Source: Roseovarius albus
GTDB taxonomy: Bacteria; Pseudomonadota; Alphaproteobacteria; Rhodobacterales; Rhodobacteraceae
Assembly: GCF_900172335.1 (NCBI RefSeq)
Contig: NZ_FWFX01000011.1
Span: 90,418 to 154,417 of the forward strand
Direction: 5' to 3'
DNA length: 64,000 nt
Shown here: piece after piece, positions 17,577 through 26,518 of the stretch
Layout: every line of letters starts with the position of its first letter
How positions within the stretch are numbered: the stretch's first letter is position 1
Notes under the pieces: generated by a model
What the model saw: the letters and a program-made list of their open reading frames with translations, nothing else
Databases searched by the model: none
What the model was told of the DNA's origin: nothing
Program-made: the position numbers and the translations under genes

Positions 17577-18962
17577 TGGCGGCCTTCCCGAGATTCACTT
17601 CTTTCCCCACTTCATGTTAGCCTTGCTGCGTCGATTGCGAATGCAATCGAAGATGGCCGATTGCCACCTGGTGAGCAGTTGCCAACGCATCGTAAGCTTG
17701 CTGATGATTTAGGGTTAAGCGTAAACACCGTTAGCAAAGCTTATGATGTTTTGCGTAGGCAAAATCTCATTGATGGACAGATTGGTCGTGGTAGTTATGT
17801 CATTGATGCGGCCAGTTCCGATGATCAGCCTTTCAAGCTTGAGTCAGAACCAGACAACCAGTTTGACATGTCGATATCGCGCCCTCTGTTTAATCGACAA
17901 CATGTTGACGCAATGCATGCCGCGCTCAAAGACATGCAGAGCAATCTGAACCCTGCATTGTATTTGTCTACGCGTCCAAATCTTGGGCATGAAACGCATC
18001 GGAAAACCGGGGTGAAATGGTTGTCGCATTGCGGCCTTCAGGCCAAGCCGAATTCTATCATAATGACCAATGGTGTGACCCATGGGATGTCAGCAGCCTT
18101 ATCTGCCATCATGCGCCCCGGCGATGTCATTATGTCAGATATGATCACCCACCATTTGATGGCATCCAGCGCAGTGTATTTTGGTTATCGACACTTTGGG
18201 CTTGAAACGGATGAATATGGCATCTGTCCTGATGCTTTGGAAAGGGCATGTATCGAAAAATCACCCAAGGCTTTGTATATGCTGCCATCTTTGGCAAATC
18301 CAAATGTCCATATGATGCCCGAATTCAGGCGGCGCCAAATCGCCGAGGTTGCGCGTAAACATGGGCTGTACATTATTGAAAATGATGCGTTCGGCCCAGT
18401 CGCAGCGGATCGGCAACTTCCGATTTCATCATTGATCCCTGACCTGTCGATCTACCTCACGACCTTCACAAAATGCACCGTCAGCGGGTTGCGGGTTGGC
18501 TATGCAGTTGTTCCGGATCATTTGATGCCAGCAATGACGGCTCGCTTGATTGTGTTTGGTTGGATGGCGACGCCAATTATGTGCGAGCTTGCAACTCGTT
18601 GGGTAGAAGACGGGACGGCTCTTGCCCTGGCGGAATGGCAAAGACGTGAAATCGCCAAACGGCATGAAATCGCGACTCAGGAGCTGGCCGGTCTGAATTG
18701 GACAGGCCATCCCGCCAGTCTACATCTATGGTTGAAACTTTCCGGAGACTGGGATTCGAACAGTTTTGTGGCTCATGCACGTGAGTTGAATGTAGTGGTC
18801 GCACCAGAAAGCCCATTTCTTTCTCCGAAGGCAATTCCCCAAAATGCAGTACGGGTTTCGGTGGGCAGCATTCGCGAAAAAGAAAGGTTTCGTCAGGGGC
18901 TTAAGTTGTTGGTTGGGTTGTTAGGCCGCCCTCGAGAACCGATGCCGCAAGTCTCGTTTTGA
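17568..18962 (+). CDS. enuR: EnuR, MocR/GntR-type regulator of ectoine use
   Basis: 464 residues. An N-terminal GntR winged helix (about 1–75, with GEQLPTHRKLADDLGLSVNTVSKAY as its core) is fused to a class I aminotransferase-like domain (about 100–450). The PLP lysine is residue 302, in TTFTKCTVSGLRVG, the same position reported for EnuR of Ruegeria pomeroyi. Known EnuR is a repressor released by the ectoine breakdown intermediates alpha-ADABA and DABA bound to PLP. The gene order enuR–uehABC–usp–eutABCDE that follows supports this identity rather than another MocR. Confidence 0.92.
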   Translation: MTNWRPSRDSLLSPLHVSLAASIANAIEDGRLPPGEQLPTHRKLADDLGLSVNTVSKAYDVLRRQNLIDGQIGRGSYVIDAASSDDQPFKLESEPDNQFDMSISRPLFNRQHVDAMHAALKDMQSNLNPALYLSTRPNLGHETHRKTGVKWLSHCGLQAKPNSIIMTNGVTHGMSAALSAIMRPGDVIMSDMITHHLMASSAVYFGYRHFGLETDEYGICPDALERACIEKSPKALYMLPSLANPNVHMMPEFRRRQIAEVARKHGLYIIENDAFGPVAADRQLPISSLIPDLSIYLTTFTKCTVSGLRVGYAVVPDHLMPAMTARLIVFGWMATPIMCELATRWVEDGTALALAEWQRREIAKRHEIATQELAGLNWTGHPASLHLWLKLSGDWDSNSFVAHARELNVVVAPESPFLSPKAIPQNAVRVSVGSIREKERFRQGLKLLVGLLGRPREPMPQVSF

Positions 18963-18963
18963 T

Positions 18964-19007
18964 ATTGTAGTACGACAATAAAAAAATTGACATGCGATAC
19001 AATTTTT
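18964..19007. promoter_or_regulatory. uehA promoter/operator region
   Basis: Two inverted repeats lie here. ATTGT-AGTACG-ACAAT (18964–18979) matches the pattern at the enuR start. AAAAATTG-N10-CAATTTTT (18982–19007) is a perfect 8-bp pair and contains TTGACA, a good -35 element, at 18987–18992. A clear -10 was not found at standard spacing. The placement fits a regulated promoter for the ueh-eut operon. Confidence 0.5.
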
Positions 19008-19056
19008 AGGAATTGATGGGTCATTCACACCGAAACAAGGTGATATCTGGGAGGAT

Positions 19057-20079
19057 ATGATGACCGATACTGCACATTTGTCTTTGCGCTTTGGCGCGTC
19101 CATCGCGGCCGCATTGCTAGCCGCTGGCGTGGCACACGCCGATAACTGGCGTTATGCCATGGAGGAAGGGTTGACCGACCCGCAAGGCCTGTACGCCACC
19201 AAGTTCAAAGAGGAAATCGAAGCCAACTCTGACCACACGGTTCAAATCTACCCTGTGGGATCGCTTGGAGAATCGGCCGATGCTATGGAGCAGGCCCAAG
19301 CTGGATTGCTACAATTCATCGACCAGTCACCAGGCTTCACCGGAGCATTGATTCCTGAAGCCGAAGCCTTTCTGGTGCCCTACATCCAGCCGACCGATCC
19401 GCAAGAAGTGCGTAAATTCTTCAAGGAAGGTGTCGCAGTGAACGAAATGTTCCACGACATCTATCGTGAGCAGGGTCTGGAATTGCTATCAGTGTTCCCG
19501 GAAGGTGAAATGGTTGTCACCACGATGGAAGAGTTCCGTACGCCAGAAGATCTGGCGGGGATGAAAATCCGCACCATGACATCCCCATTGCTGCTGGAAA
19601 CCTATACAGCCTTTGGCGCTTCTCCAATTGCCATGCCGTGGGGTGAACTGATCGGGGGGCTGAAGACCAAGATGGTTGACGGGCAAGAAAATCCCACGAT
19701 CTGGATCGAAGCTTATGATCTGGATAACCTGACCAATGTCATGACCTATACCGGTCATGGACAGTACACCACCGCAGTGATGGCCAACGCAGATTTTTAC
19801 GACGCACTGAGCGATGAAGACCAAGAGCTTGTCCAAAACGCATCGCAGGCTGCCCTCGACTATATTCTTGATGTCGCCGTCGAGTTGGACGCCACAGGGT
19901 TGTCGAAAATCCAGGAAACCAACCCGGGCTACACAATCAATCGACTGACTGAAGAAGAGCGTGCTGTTTTCAAAGAGCGTGCCGCAGCGGTCGAAGCCGC
20001 GTTTATTGAGCGGGCAGGTGAGCGGGGCGCTGCGATCCTAGAGCAGATGAAAAAGGATCTTGCTGCAGCCCAGCAGTAA
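19057..20079 (+). CDS. uehA: UehA, periplasmic ectoine/hydroxyectoine-binding TRAP protein
   Basis: 340 residues of the DctP family. A signal peptide (cleavage near AHADN) is followed by the TRAP fold, with VQIYPVGSLGESADAMEQAQ, MKIRTMTSPLLLETYTAFGASPIAMPWGEL and GQENPTIWI as typical segments. It captures ectoine or 5-hydroxyectoine for the UehBC permease; specificity is inferred from operon context. GGGAGG lies just before two adjacent ATGs (19057 and 19060), and the second has the better spacing. Confidence 0.92.
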   Translation: MMTDTAHLSLRFGASIAAALLAAGVAHADNWRYAMEEGLTDPQGLYATKFKEEIEANSDHTVQIYPVGSLGESADAMEQAQAGLLQFIDQSPGFTGALIPEAEAFLVPYIQPTDPQEVRKFFKEGVAVNEMFHDIYREQGLELLSVFPEGEMVVTTMEEFRTPEDLAGMKIRTMTSPLLLETYTAFGASPIAMPWGELIGGLKTKMVDGQENPTIWIEAYDLDNLTNVMTYTGHGQYTTAVMANADFYDALSDEDQELVQNASQAALDYILDVAVELDATGLSKIQETNPGYTINRLTEEERAVFKERAAAVEAAFIERAGERGAAILEQMKKDLAAAQQ

Positions 20080-20129
20080 TGCCGCGCGTTCGGCATACAT
20101 CGTGATCGCGATGTGATTGTCCAAAACAT

Positions 20130-20166
20130 ACTTGCGGGCCGTGGAAAAACGCTCAGGCCCGCAAGT
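20130..20166 (+). terminator. Intercistronic hairpin between uehA and uehB
   Basis: A perfect 11-bp stem, ACTTGCGGGCC (20130–20140) with GGCCCGCAAGT (20156–20166), 15-base loop, and no U run. It lies between the binding protein gene and the permease genes. Such hairpins often protect or partially terminate the message so that the binding protein is made in excess. Confidence 0.65.
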
Positions 20167-20220
20167 CAGCACGCAAAAGCTACCACTCCGTTCACTCTGC
20201 ACTTACTCGGGAGAGAAATT

Positions 20221-20793
20221 ATGAGCGACACGTCGCGAAAACGCTCGGGTCTCACCGGGATTATTGACCGCATTGATTCAGGTATCGCCGGGCTAGAACG
20301 ATTCATCATGGCCACCGGTGTTATCTTGATGGCAGTCAACACCATTGCGAATGTCATCAGCCGGTTCGTATTTAACCATTCCATTATCTTCGCCGAAGAG
20401 TTGAACAGCATTTTCATATTGTTGGTTACATTTGCCGGGATCGGCTACGCCGCGCGCCATGGTCGACATATTCGGATGTCTGCAATTTCGGATGCGTTGC
20501 CAGAGCGGGCCCGTAAAATCCTGATGATTGTGATCACTGCTGTCACGGCAGCGATGTTGTTGGTGTTGGCTTGGTATTCCGTTCAATACATCATGAGCAT
20601 GTACGCCAAGGGCCGGGTGTATCCTGCACTCGGGATTCCGGTTTACCTAAGCTATCTGTGGGTGCCAGTTGGTCTGTTTGTCACGGGCGTTCAGTACGCA
20701 CTGACCTTTCTCAAAAACCTACAGGAACGGGAAATCTATCTGTCCACTGATCTACGTGAAGCAGATGCCCAAGAACTAGAACTGGAGCTTTAA
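20221..20793 (+). CDS. uehB: UehB, TRAP transporter small membrane subunit (DctQ family)
   Basis: 190 residues with four predicted membrane helices (about 22–45, 55–75, 95–115, 140–160) and the DctQ signature VNTIANVISRFVF plus a G-YAARHGRHIRM loop. It supports the large UehC subunit in sodium-driven uptake. The open frame starts further upstream, but GGGAGAG lies seven bases before the ATG at 20221. It is followed two bases later by uehC. Confidence 0.92.
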   Translation: MSDTSRKRSGLTGIIDRIDSGIAGLERFIMATGVILMAVNTIANVISRFVFNHSIIFAEELNSIFILLVTFAGIGYAARHGRHIRMSAISDALPERARKILMIVITAVTAAMLLVLAWYSVQYIMSMYAKGRVYPALGIPVYLSYLWVPVGLFVTGVQYALTFLKNLQEREIYLSTDLREADAQELELEL

Positions 20794-20795
20794 AG

Positions 20796-22082
20796 ATGGC
20801 ACTTTTGATGTTTTCCGCAATGGTCGTCCTTCTGCTCCTTGGGTTTCCAATGATGGTGCCCCTGATTGCGGGCGCGTTTATCGGCGTAATGGAGCTTTTT
20901 GGGACAATCGACAAAACAGAATTCATGGTCCAGCAAATGCTTGGCGGTATCCGCCCCTCGTCTTTGATTGCGGTGCCCATGTTTATCTTGGCCGCCGACA
21001 TCATGACGCGCGGCCAATCCGCAGGACGGCTGATCGATATGGTCATGGCTTTTGTCGGTCACGTCCGCGGCGGCCTGGCGGTCAGCACCGCCTCGGCCTG
21101 TGCCCTGTTCGGGGCGGTGTCCGGTTCTACTCAGGCTACCGTTGTAGCCGTAGGCACGCCATTGCGGCCACGTATGCTGAAAGGGGGATACAAGGATTCC
21201 TTTGTGCTGGCGCTTATCGTGAACTCAAGTGACATTGCCTTCCTCATCCCGCCCAGCATCGGCATGATTATTTACGGCGTTGTGGCCAAAGCCTCCATCC
21301 CAGAGCTTTTCATTGCGGGGCTTGGGCCCGGATTACTTATCCTGTTCATGTTCTCCGTCTACAGCATGATCTATGCCAAGATTAACGATGTGCCGACGGA
21401 ACCAGCAGCGACATGGTGCGAGCGTGCGAATGCCGTGAAACGCGCCTTGTGGCCTTTGGGTTTCCCGGTGTTGATCATCGGCGGTATTTTCTTTGGCATC
21501 TTCAGCCCGACTGAGGCTGCGGCAATCAGCGTGGCCTATGCGGTTTTCCTAGAGGCTGGTGTTTTCCGGACAATGAAAATCAGCGACCTGTATCAGGTCG
21601 CCCTATCGACCGGTATGGTCACGGCGGTAGTTTTTATCCTCGTCGGTGCAGGTGCCGCGTTCGCATGGGTCCTGTCATTCGCGCAAATACCTCAACAAAT
21701 TCTGGGCGCGCTTGGAATCGATGAAATGGGTCAGATCGGCGTGCTGTTCACTATCGCCATTGCGTTCTTCGTCGGCTGCATGTTCGTAGATCCAATTGTT
21801 GTCATCCTGATCTTTGTTCCGATCTTTGCACCTGTGGTTGAAAAAAATGGCATCGATCCAATTCTAGTTGGTACCTTGGTGACATTGCAGGCCGCCATCG
21901 GCTCAGCCACGCCACCATTTGGTTGCGACATCTTCACAGCCGTGGCCGTGTTTAAACGCCCGTATCTGGAAGTGATCAGAGGAACGCCACCCTTTGTTCT
22001 AATGCTGCTGAGTGTTTCGGTTCTGATGATCTTTTTCCCGCAGGTCGCACTGTTCCTGCGCGATGTTGCCTTTGCCAAATAA
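20796..22082 (+). CDS. uehC: UehC, TRAP transporter large membrane subunit (DctM family)
   Basis: 428 residues with about 12 membrane segments. DctM hallmarks are the start LLLLGFPMMVPL, the loop ASACALFGAVSGSTQATVVAVG, and FLIPPSIGMIIYGVVA. It forms the substrate channel with UehB and takes ligand from UehA. The spacing to uehB and usp is short, so the three transporter genes and usp are one transcript. Confidence 0.95.
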   Translation: MALLMFSAMVVLLLLGFPMMVPLIAGAFIGVMELFGTIDKTEFMVQQMLGGIRPSSLIAVPMFILAADIMTRGQSAGRLIDMVMAFVGHVRGGLAVSTASACALFGAVSGSTQATVVAVGTPLRPRMLKGGYKDSFVLALIVNSSDIAFLIPPSIGMIIYGVVAKASIPELFIAGLGPGLLILFMFSVYSMIYAKINDVPTEPAATWCERANAVKRALWPLGFPVLIIGGIFFGIFSPTEAAAISVAYAVFLEAGVFRTMKISDLYQVALSTGMVTAVVFILVGAGAAFAWVLSFAQIPQQILGALGIDEMGQIGVLFTIAIAFFVGCMFVDPIVVILIFVPIFAPVVEKNGIDPILVGTLVTLQAAIGSATPPFGCDIFTAVAVFKRPYLEVIRGTPPFVLMLLSVSVLMIFFPQVALFLRDVAFAK

Positions 22083-22094
22083 GGAGGCCGTAGA

Positions 22095-22532
22095 ATGTTC
22101 AAATCAATACTGGCTGCGTTTGACGGATCTGAAGGAGCTGAAGCTGCTCTTCGCAAAGCCGCTGAATTGGCAACACTATGTGAAGCGGAACTGATGGTTC
22201 TGACGCTTTATCGTCATCATTCCATACTGGAAGGGTCGATGTTCGTGATCGATGCTGAAAAGCCCGACAATATAGACGAGATTATGAGGGATCATGCCAA
22301 AGATACGGCTGAACGTGGCGCCTCAATCGCCAAAGAGTCAGGCTGCGAAAATATTCGTGCCTTTGTTAAAGGAGGGCCAACCGCGCGTACAATTGTGAGC
22401 TTTTCAAAAGAACACGAAAATGACCTGATTATCATGGGCAGCCGGGGGTTGGGCTCGATTGAAGGCTATCTGCTGGGAAGTGTCTCGCACAAGGTGACGA
22501 GCCTCTCGGAGTGTCCGGTTCTGTTGGTATGA
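22095..22532 (+). CDS. Universal stress protein in the ectoine operon
   Basis: 145 residues of the UspA family. It starts MFKSILAAFDGSEGAEAALRKA, and the ATP-binding loop is MGSRGLGSIEGYLLGSVSHKV (G-2x-G-9x-G-S pattern). A usp gene at this position is part of the known ueh-eut operon and of other TRAP operons such as TeaABCD/TeaD, where the protein tunes transport. It overlaps eutA by four bases. Confidence 0.92.
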   Translation: MFKSILAAFDGSEGAEAALRKAAELATLCEAELMVLTLYRHHSILEGSMFVIDAEKPDNIDEIMRDHAKDTAERGASIAKESGCENIRAFVKGGPTARTIVSFSKEHENDLIIMGSRGLGSIEGYLLGSVSHKVTSLSECPVLLV

Positions 22533-23305
22533 GGGTGGCAATGGCGTTTGACATACGATCTTCGATCTCAACTGTGAGCGCGCAGCTTGATGCGCGCCCG
22601 GTAGACAAGAGAATTGGTCTGGTTGCGCTGGCGACAGACCATACTACAGAAACTGATTTTGCGCGTTTGCTTCAGGGGCAGGACGTCGGGGTTTATGTAA
22701 ACCGTATTGGGTTCGAGAACCCGACCACGCATGAAAGCCTGTTACAGACTGGTCCGCGATTGGCCGAAGCGGTTTCAGATATTTTGCCTGACGAACCTGT
22801 GGATGTATTGGTTTATGGCTGTACGGCGGCCTCGGTTGTATTAGGGAATGACACTGTCGCTCAGCATATGAACAGTGCCAAACCCAACACGCCTTGCGTG
22901 ACGCCCAGTTCAGCCGCGTTTGATGCCTTTGACGCGTTAGGTGTCAAAAAGATCAGCGTGCTCACGCCCTATACGCAGGATGTCACGGATTCACTTGTGA
23001 CCTATTTTTCTCAAAACGGGCCGCAGGTGGTGAACGCCACTTGTTTTGGTCTCTCGGATGATCGCGAAATGGCGCGCTTGTCGCGCGACAGCATCATCGA
23101 GGCAGGAGTTGCGGCTTGCGATCCGGAGGCTGACGCTTTGTTTGTCTCTTGCACGGCTGTGCGTGCCGCTGCCTGTGTAGAGGCGCTTGAAGCGCGATTG
23201 GGCAAGCCGGTTGTAACATCTAACCAAGCGATGGTTTGGCGCTGCATGCGGCATCTTGGTATCGTCACGGACTGCCCAGGTGGCGGTTCGTTGTTTAAAT
23301 TGTAA
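22529..23305 (+). CDS. eutA: EutA, Asp/Glu racemase-family protein of hydroxyectoine breakdown
   Basis: About 258 residues of the Asp/Glu racemase–maleate isomerase superfamily. The two catalytic cysteines lie in VYGCTAASVVLG and FVSCTAVRAA. In the eut operon EutA acts with EutB and EutC in converting 5-hydroxyectoine to ectoine, with the exact reaction not settled. The frame is open further upstream inside usp; the ATG at 22529 overlaps the usp stop (ATGA) and a second ATG four codons later has GAGGG before it, so either may be used. Confidence 0.86.
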   Translation: MRVAMAFDIRSSISTVSAQLDARPVDKRIGLVALATDHTTETDFARLLQGQDVGVYVNRIGFENPTTHESLLQTGPRLAEAVSDILPDEPVDVLVYGCTAASVVLGNDTVAQHMNSAKPNTPCVTPSSAAFDAFDALGVKKISVLTPYTQDVTDSLVTYFSQNGPQVVNATCFGLSDDREMARLSRDSIIEAGVAACDPEADALFVSCTAVRAAACVEALEARLGKPVVTSNQAMVWRCMRHLGIVTDCPGGGSLFKL

Positions 23306-23326
23306 GACTTAGATCAGGACTTGAAG

Positions 23327-24316
23327 ATGAATTCTGACATTACGCTGCAGGACAGTTTTGCTGCGCGCGTGCGCATCGCTGGGCGTGTTCGAACAACCCC
23401 AATTGTCTTCTCCCCCAGCCTGAGCGAGGCAACGGGCTGTGATATACGGTTAAAGCTGGAACACACGCAGATCACTGGCAGTTTCAAACTGCGCGGGGCC
23501 ACCAATGCGGTGCTCTCTTTGACCGAAGCAGAACGCGCCAATGGTGTGGTTGGTGTATCCACTGGCAACCACGGGCGTGGTTTGGCTTATGCGGCGAAAC
23601 AAGCCGGGGTGCGGTGCATCATCTGCATGTCAGAGCTTGTGCCTCAGAACAAAGTGGAAGGCATCAAAGCACAAGGCGCCGAGGTACGTATCGTTGGCCG
23701 CTCTCAAGATGACGCACAGGTTGAAGTTGATAAGCTGGTGGCAGAAGGCATGGTCATGCTGCCCCCCTTTGATCACCGAGATATCATCGCCGGCCAAAGC
23801 ACGGTGGCATTGGAAATGCTCGAACAAACCCCCGATCTGGAAACGGTACTGGTGCCCCTGTCAGGTGGCGGGTTGATCTCGGGCGTGGCCATGGTGATGA
23901 AGGCTGTGAACCCTTCAATCCGCGTGATCGGCGTTTCCATGGAACGTGGTGCCGCGATGTATGAAAGCCAACAGGCTGGCAAACCCATTTTCGTTGAAGA
24001 GCTGTCTACACTGGCAGACTCACTCGGTGGTGGCGTCGGATTGGATAACCAGCACACCTTTGCCATGACCCGCGATCTTGTGGATGAGATGATCCTTGTG
24101 ACCGAGACCGAGATCGCGCAAGCCATCCGGCACGCTTATTGGCAAGAACGGCAGGTGATCGAGGGGTCAGGCAGCGTTGGCATAGCTGCGCTACTCGCCG
24201 GAAAGATCAGGAATCCCGGAAGATGCGTGTCGCTGATCTCGGGGCAGAACATCGATATGGCGCTGCACCACCGGATCATTTCTGGTGAAGATGTAGATGT
24301 TACGGCGGAGGGATAA
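23327..24316 (+). CDS. eutB: EutB, threonine dehydratase-like PLP enzyme of hydroxyectoine breakdown
   Basis: 329 residues of the fold-type II PLP family. The PLP lysine is in TGSFKLRGATNAV, the glycine loop is STGNHGRGLAYAAK, and LSGGGLISGVA binds the phosphate. Context with eutA and eutC identifies it as EutB rather than a biosynthetic threonine dehydratase, which would have a C-terminal ACT domain. The proposed role is removal of the hydroxyl group from hydroxyectoine. An ATG at 23327 after AGGACTTGAAG is preferred to the in-frame TTG at 23321. Confidence 0.88.
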   Translation: MNSDITLQDSFAARVRIAGRVRTTPIVFSPSLSEATGCDIRLKLEHTQITGSFKLRGATNAVLSLTEAERANGVVGVSTGNHGRGLAYAAKQAGVRCIICMSELVPQNKVEGIKAQGAEVRIVGRSQDDAQVEVDKLVAEGMVMLPPFDHRDIIAGQSTVALEMLEQTPDLETVLVPLSGGGLISGVAMVMKAVNPSIRVIGVSMERGAAMYESQQAGKPIFVEELSTLADSLGGGVGLDNQHTFAMTRDLVDEMILVTETEIAQAIRHAYWQERQVIEGSGSVGIAALLAGKIRNPGRCVSLISGQNIDMALHHRIISGEDVDVTAEG

Positions 24317-25309
24317 ATGCCTGATATCAAAATACTAACTGAGGCGGAACTGCGCGCATTGGTCTCTTTGGACGCCGATGCGGTAGACTGCATTGAACAA
24401 GGCTTTACAACATTGGCTGGCGGTAATGTAGTGATGCCCCCGATCATGTCTTTACCGGTTCGGGAGCATAACGGCGAGGTTTGTGTCAAAACGGCTTATG
24501 TCCCGGGAATTGACAGTTTTGCCGTCAAAATGAGCCCGGGATTTTTCGACAATCCGAAACTGGGCCTGCCCAGTACCTCAGGGCTTTTGGTGCTGTTTTC
24601 AAGCACAACAGGGATGCTCGAGGCGCTGCTTTTGGACAATGGCTATCTCACTGACGTGCGCACTGCCGCTGCCGGGGCTGTCTCAGCCCGCCATCTGGCC
24701 CGCGAAGATGCCACCAGCGTATGCATCATTGGTGCAGGGGTTCAGGCGAAACTGCAACTCAAGGCGCTGACATTGGTGCGCGAGGTGAAGAGCGCTGTGA
24801 TCTGGGCACGCGATGCCGCCAAGGCCGAGGCAACTGCTGCTGAACTGCGCCAAGATCTGGGGCTGGAGGTCACAGCCAGCACGGATGCGGCTTCGGCCGT
24901 GTCCTCGGCCGATATCGTTGTGACAACCACGCCGTCAGACACACCGCTGGTCATGGCCGAGTGGCTGCAGCCGGGGCAACTTATCATCGCGATGGGCTCG
25001 GATCAGGAACACAAGATTGAGCTGCATCCAGAATGCCTGAGCAAAGCTACGCTGTATGTACCTGACAGCCAGTCGCAATGCGCCATCAAGGGCGAACTGC
25101 GCAGCGCCATTGAAGCAAGCCTTATCTCTGGTGAACAAAAGTTTGCCGAACTGGGGGATATTACCGCAGGCAAAGCCGTCGGTCGTCAGGAGGATCACGA
25201 TATCATCATCGCGGATTTGACCGGTACTGGCGTGCAAGACACTGCGATTGCCACGCTCGCGCGCCAACGCGCCGAAGCCGCAGGCAGCGGCGCCACATTT
25301 ACAAGTTAA
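24317..25309 (+). CDS. eutC: EutC, ornithine cyclodeaminase-like enzyme
   Basis: 330 residues of the ornithine cyclodeaminase/mu-crystallin family. Substrate residues are in VCVKTAYVPG, the conserved LTDVRTAAAGAVSARHLA follows, and the NAD-binding IIGAGVQAKLQLKAL is at about residue 135. It acts with EutAB in reducing hydroxyectoine to ectoine, as a role assigned from operon context in other bacteria. Its ATG directly follows the eutB stop. Confidence 0.88.
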   Translation: MPDIKILTEAELRALVSLDADAVDCIEQGFTTLAGGNVVMPPIMSLPVREHNGEVCVKTAYVPGIDSFAVKMSPGFFDNPKLGLPSTSGLLVLFSSTTGMLEALLLDNGYLTDVRTAAAGAVSARHLAREDATSVCIIGAGVQAKLQLKALTLVREVKSAVIWARDAAKAEATAAELRQDLGLEVTASTDAASAVSSADIVVTTTPSDTPLVMAEWLQPGQLIIAMGSDQEHKIELHPECLSKATLYVPDSQSQCAIKGELRSAIEASLISGEQKFAELGDITAGKAVGRQEDHDIIIADLTGTGVQDTAIATLARQRAEAAGSGATFTS

Positions 25310-25327
25310 GAACACGGAACCAAGTCC

Positions 25328-26515
25328 ATGCCGACACCGAAACTCTATTTCTCACGCGATGAATTCGAGGCGCGCATCGCCAAGACACGCACGGCCATGC
25401 AAGACCGCGGCCTTGATCTGCTGATCGTCACTGACCCCAGCAACATGAACTGGTTGACAGGGTATGATGGCTGGTCGTTTTACGTCCACCAATGCGTGGT
25501 GCTACCGCTGCACGGGGAACCAATCTGGTATGGCCGAGGACAGGATGGCAATGGCGCGCTACGGACCTGTTTCATGGAACCGTCAAATATCATCGGCTAC
25601 CCTGACCATTATGTGCAATCGACTGAACGCCATCCAATGGACTATCTGTCGGCTCAGCTGACTGAACGCAAGCTGGGTGCAGATACAATCGGTGTGGAGA
25701 TGGATAATTATTGGTTCACCGCCGCCGCCTTTGCTGCGCTTACACGCAACTTACCGAATGCTAGATTCGTCGATGCCAACGCATTGGTGAACTGGCAGCG
25801 TGCGATTAAATCAGAAACTGAACTGGACTATATGCGCAAAGCTGGTCACATCGTCAGCCGCATGCACGAGCGAATTTTCGACAAGATGGAACCGGGAATT
25901 CGCAAATGCGATCTGGCGGCAGAGATTTACGATGCTGGCCTGCGTTATGATGCGCAAATCGGCGCTGGCGGCGATTATCCGGCCATCGTGCCTTTGCTCC
26001 CGTCGGGCTCTGATGCAGCAGCCCCACACCTGACTTGGGATGATGAACCCATGAAATCTGGCGAAGGAACGTTCTTTGAGATTGCCGGCGTTTATCGCCG
26101 GTATCACTGCCCCTTATCCCGCACGGTCTTCCTTGGCAAACCCACACAAACTTTCCTCGATGCCGAAAAGGCTGTGCTTGAAGGAATGGAGGCCGGGCTA
26201 GAAGTCGCCAAAGAAGGCAATCTTTGTGAAGATATCGCCAACGCCTTCTTTGGGGTGCTCAAAAAATACGGCATCGTTAAGGATAGCAGAACTGGCTATC
26301 CAATCGGTGTGTCCTATCCCCCTGACTGGGGTGAACGCACAATGTCTCTGCGTCCCGGTAATAAATCTGTTCTGCAAGAAAACATGACATTCCACTTCAT
26401 GACAGGCCTGTGGATGGACGACTGGGGCTTTGAAATCACCGAGAGCATCCGCATTGGCAAAACAGGTCCGGAATGTTTGGCGGATGTGCCGCGCAAAATG
26501 GTGGTGAAGGATTAA
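25328..26515 (+). CDS. eutD: EutD/DoeA, ectoine hydrolase
   Basis: 395 residues of the M24 (pita-bread) peptidase family. The N-domain is at about 1–160 and the C-domain at about 170–390. The metal ligands of true M24 peptidases are largely replaced, as known for DoeA, whose ring-opening reaction does not follow the peptidase mechanism. It hydrolyses ectoine to N-alpha-acetyl-L-2,4-diaminobutyrate (and the gamma isomer). It lies 18 bases after eutC and three before eutE. A plain Xaa-Pro peptidase is unlikely given the neighbours. Confidence 0.92.
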   Translation: MPTPKLYFSRDEFEARIAKTRTAMQDRGLDLLIVTDPSNMNWLTGYDGWSFYVHQCVVLPLHGEPIWYGRGQDGNGALRTCFMEPSNIIGYPDHYVQSTERHPMDYLSAQLTERKLGADTIGVEMDNYWFTAAAFAALTRNLPNARFVDANALVNWQRAIKSETELDYMRKAGHIVSRMHERIFDKMEPGIRKCDLAAEIYDAGLRYDAQIGAGGDYPAIVPLLPSGSDAAAPHLTWDDEPMKSGEGTFFEIAGVYRRYHCPLSRTVFLGKPTQTFLDAEKAVLEGMEAGLEVAKEGNLCEDIANAFFGVLKKYGIVKDSRTGYPIGVSYPPDWGERTMSLRPGNKSVLQENMTFHFMTGLWMDDWGFEITESIRIGKTGPECLADVPRKMVVKD

Positions 26516-26518
26516 ACG

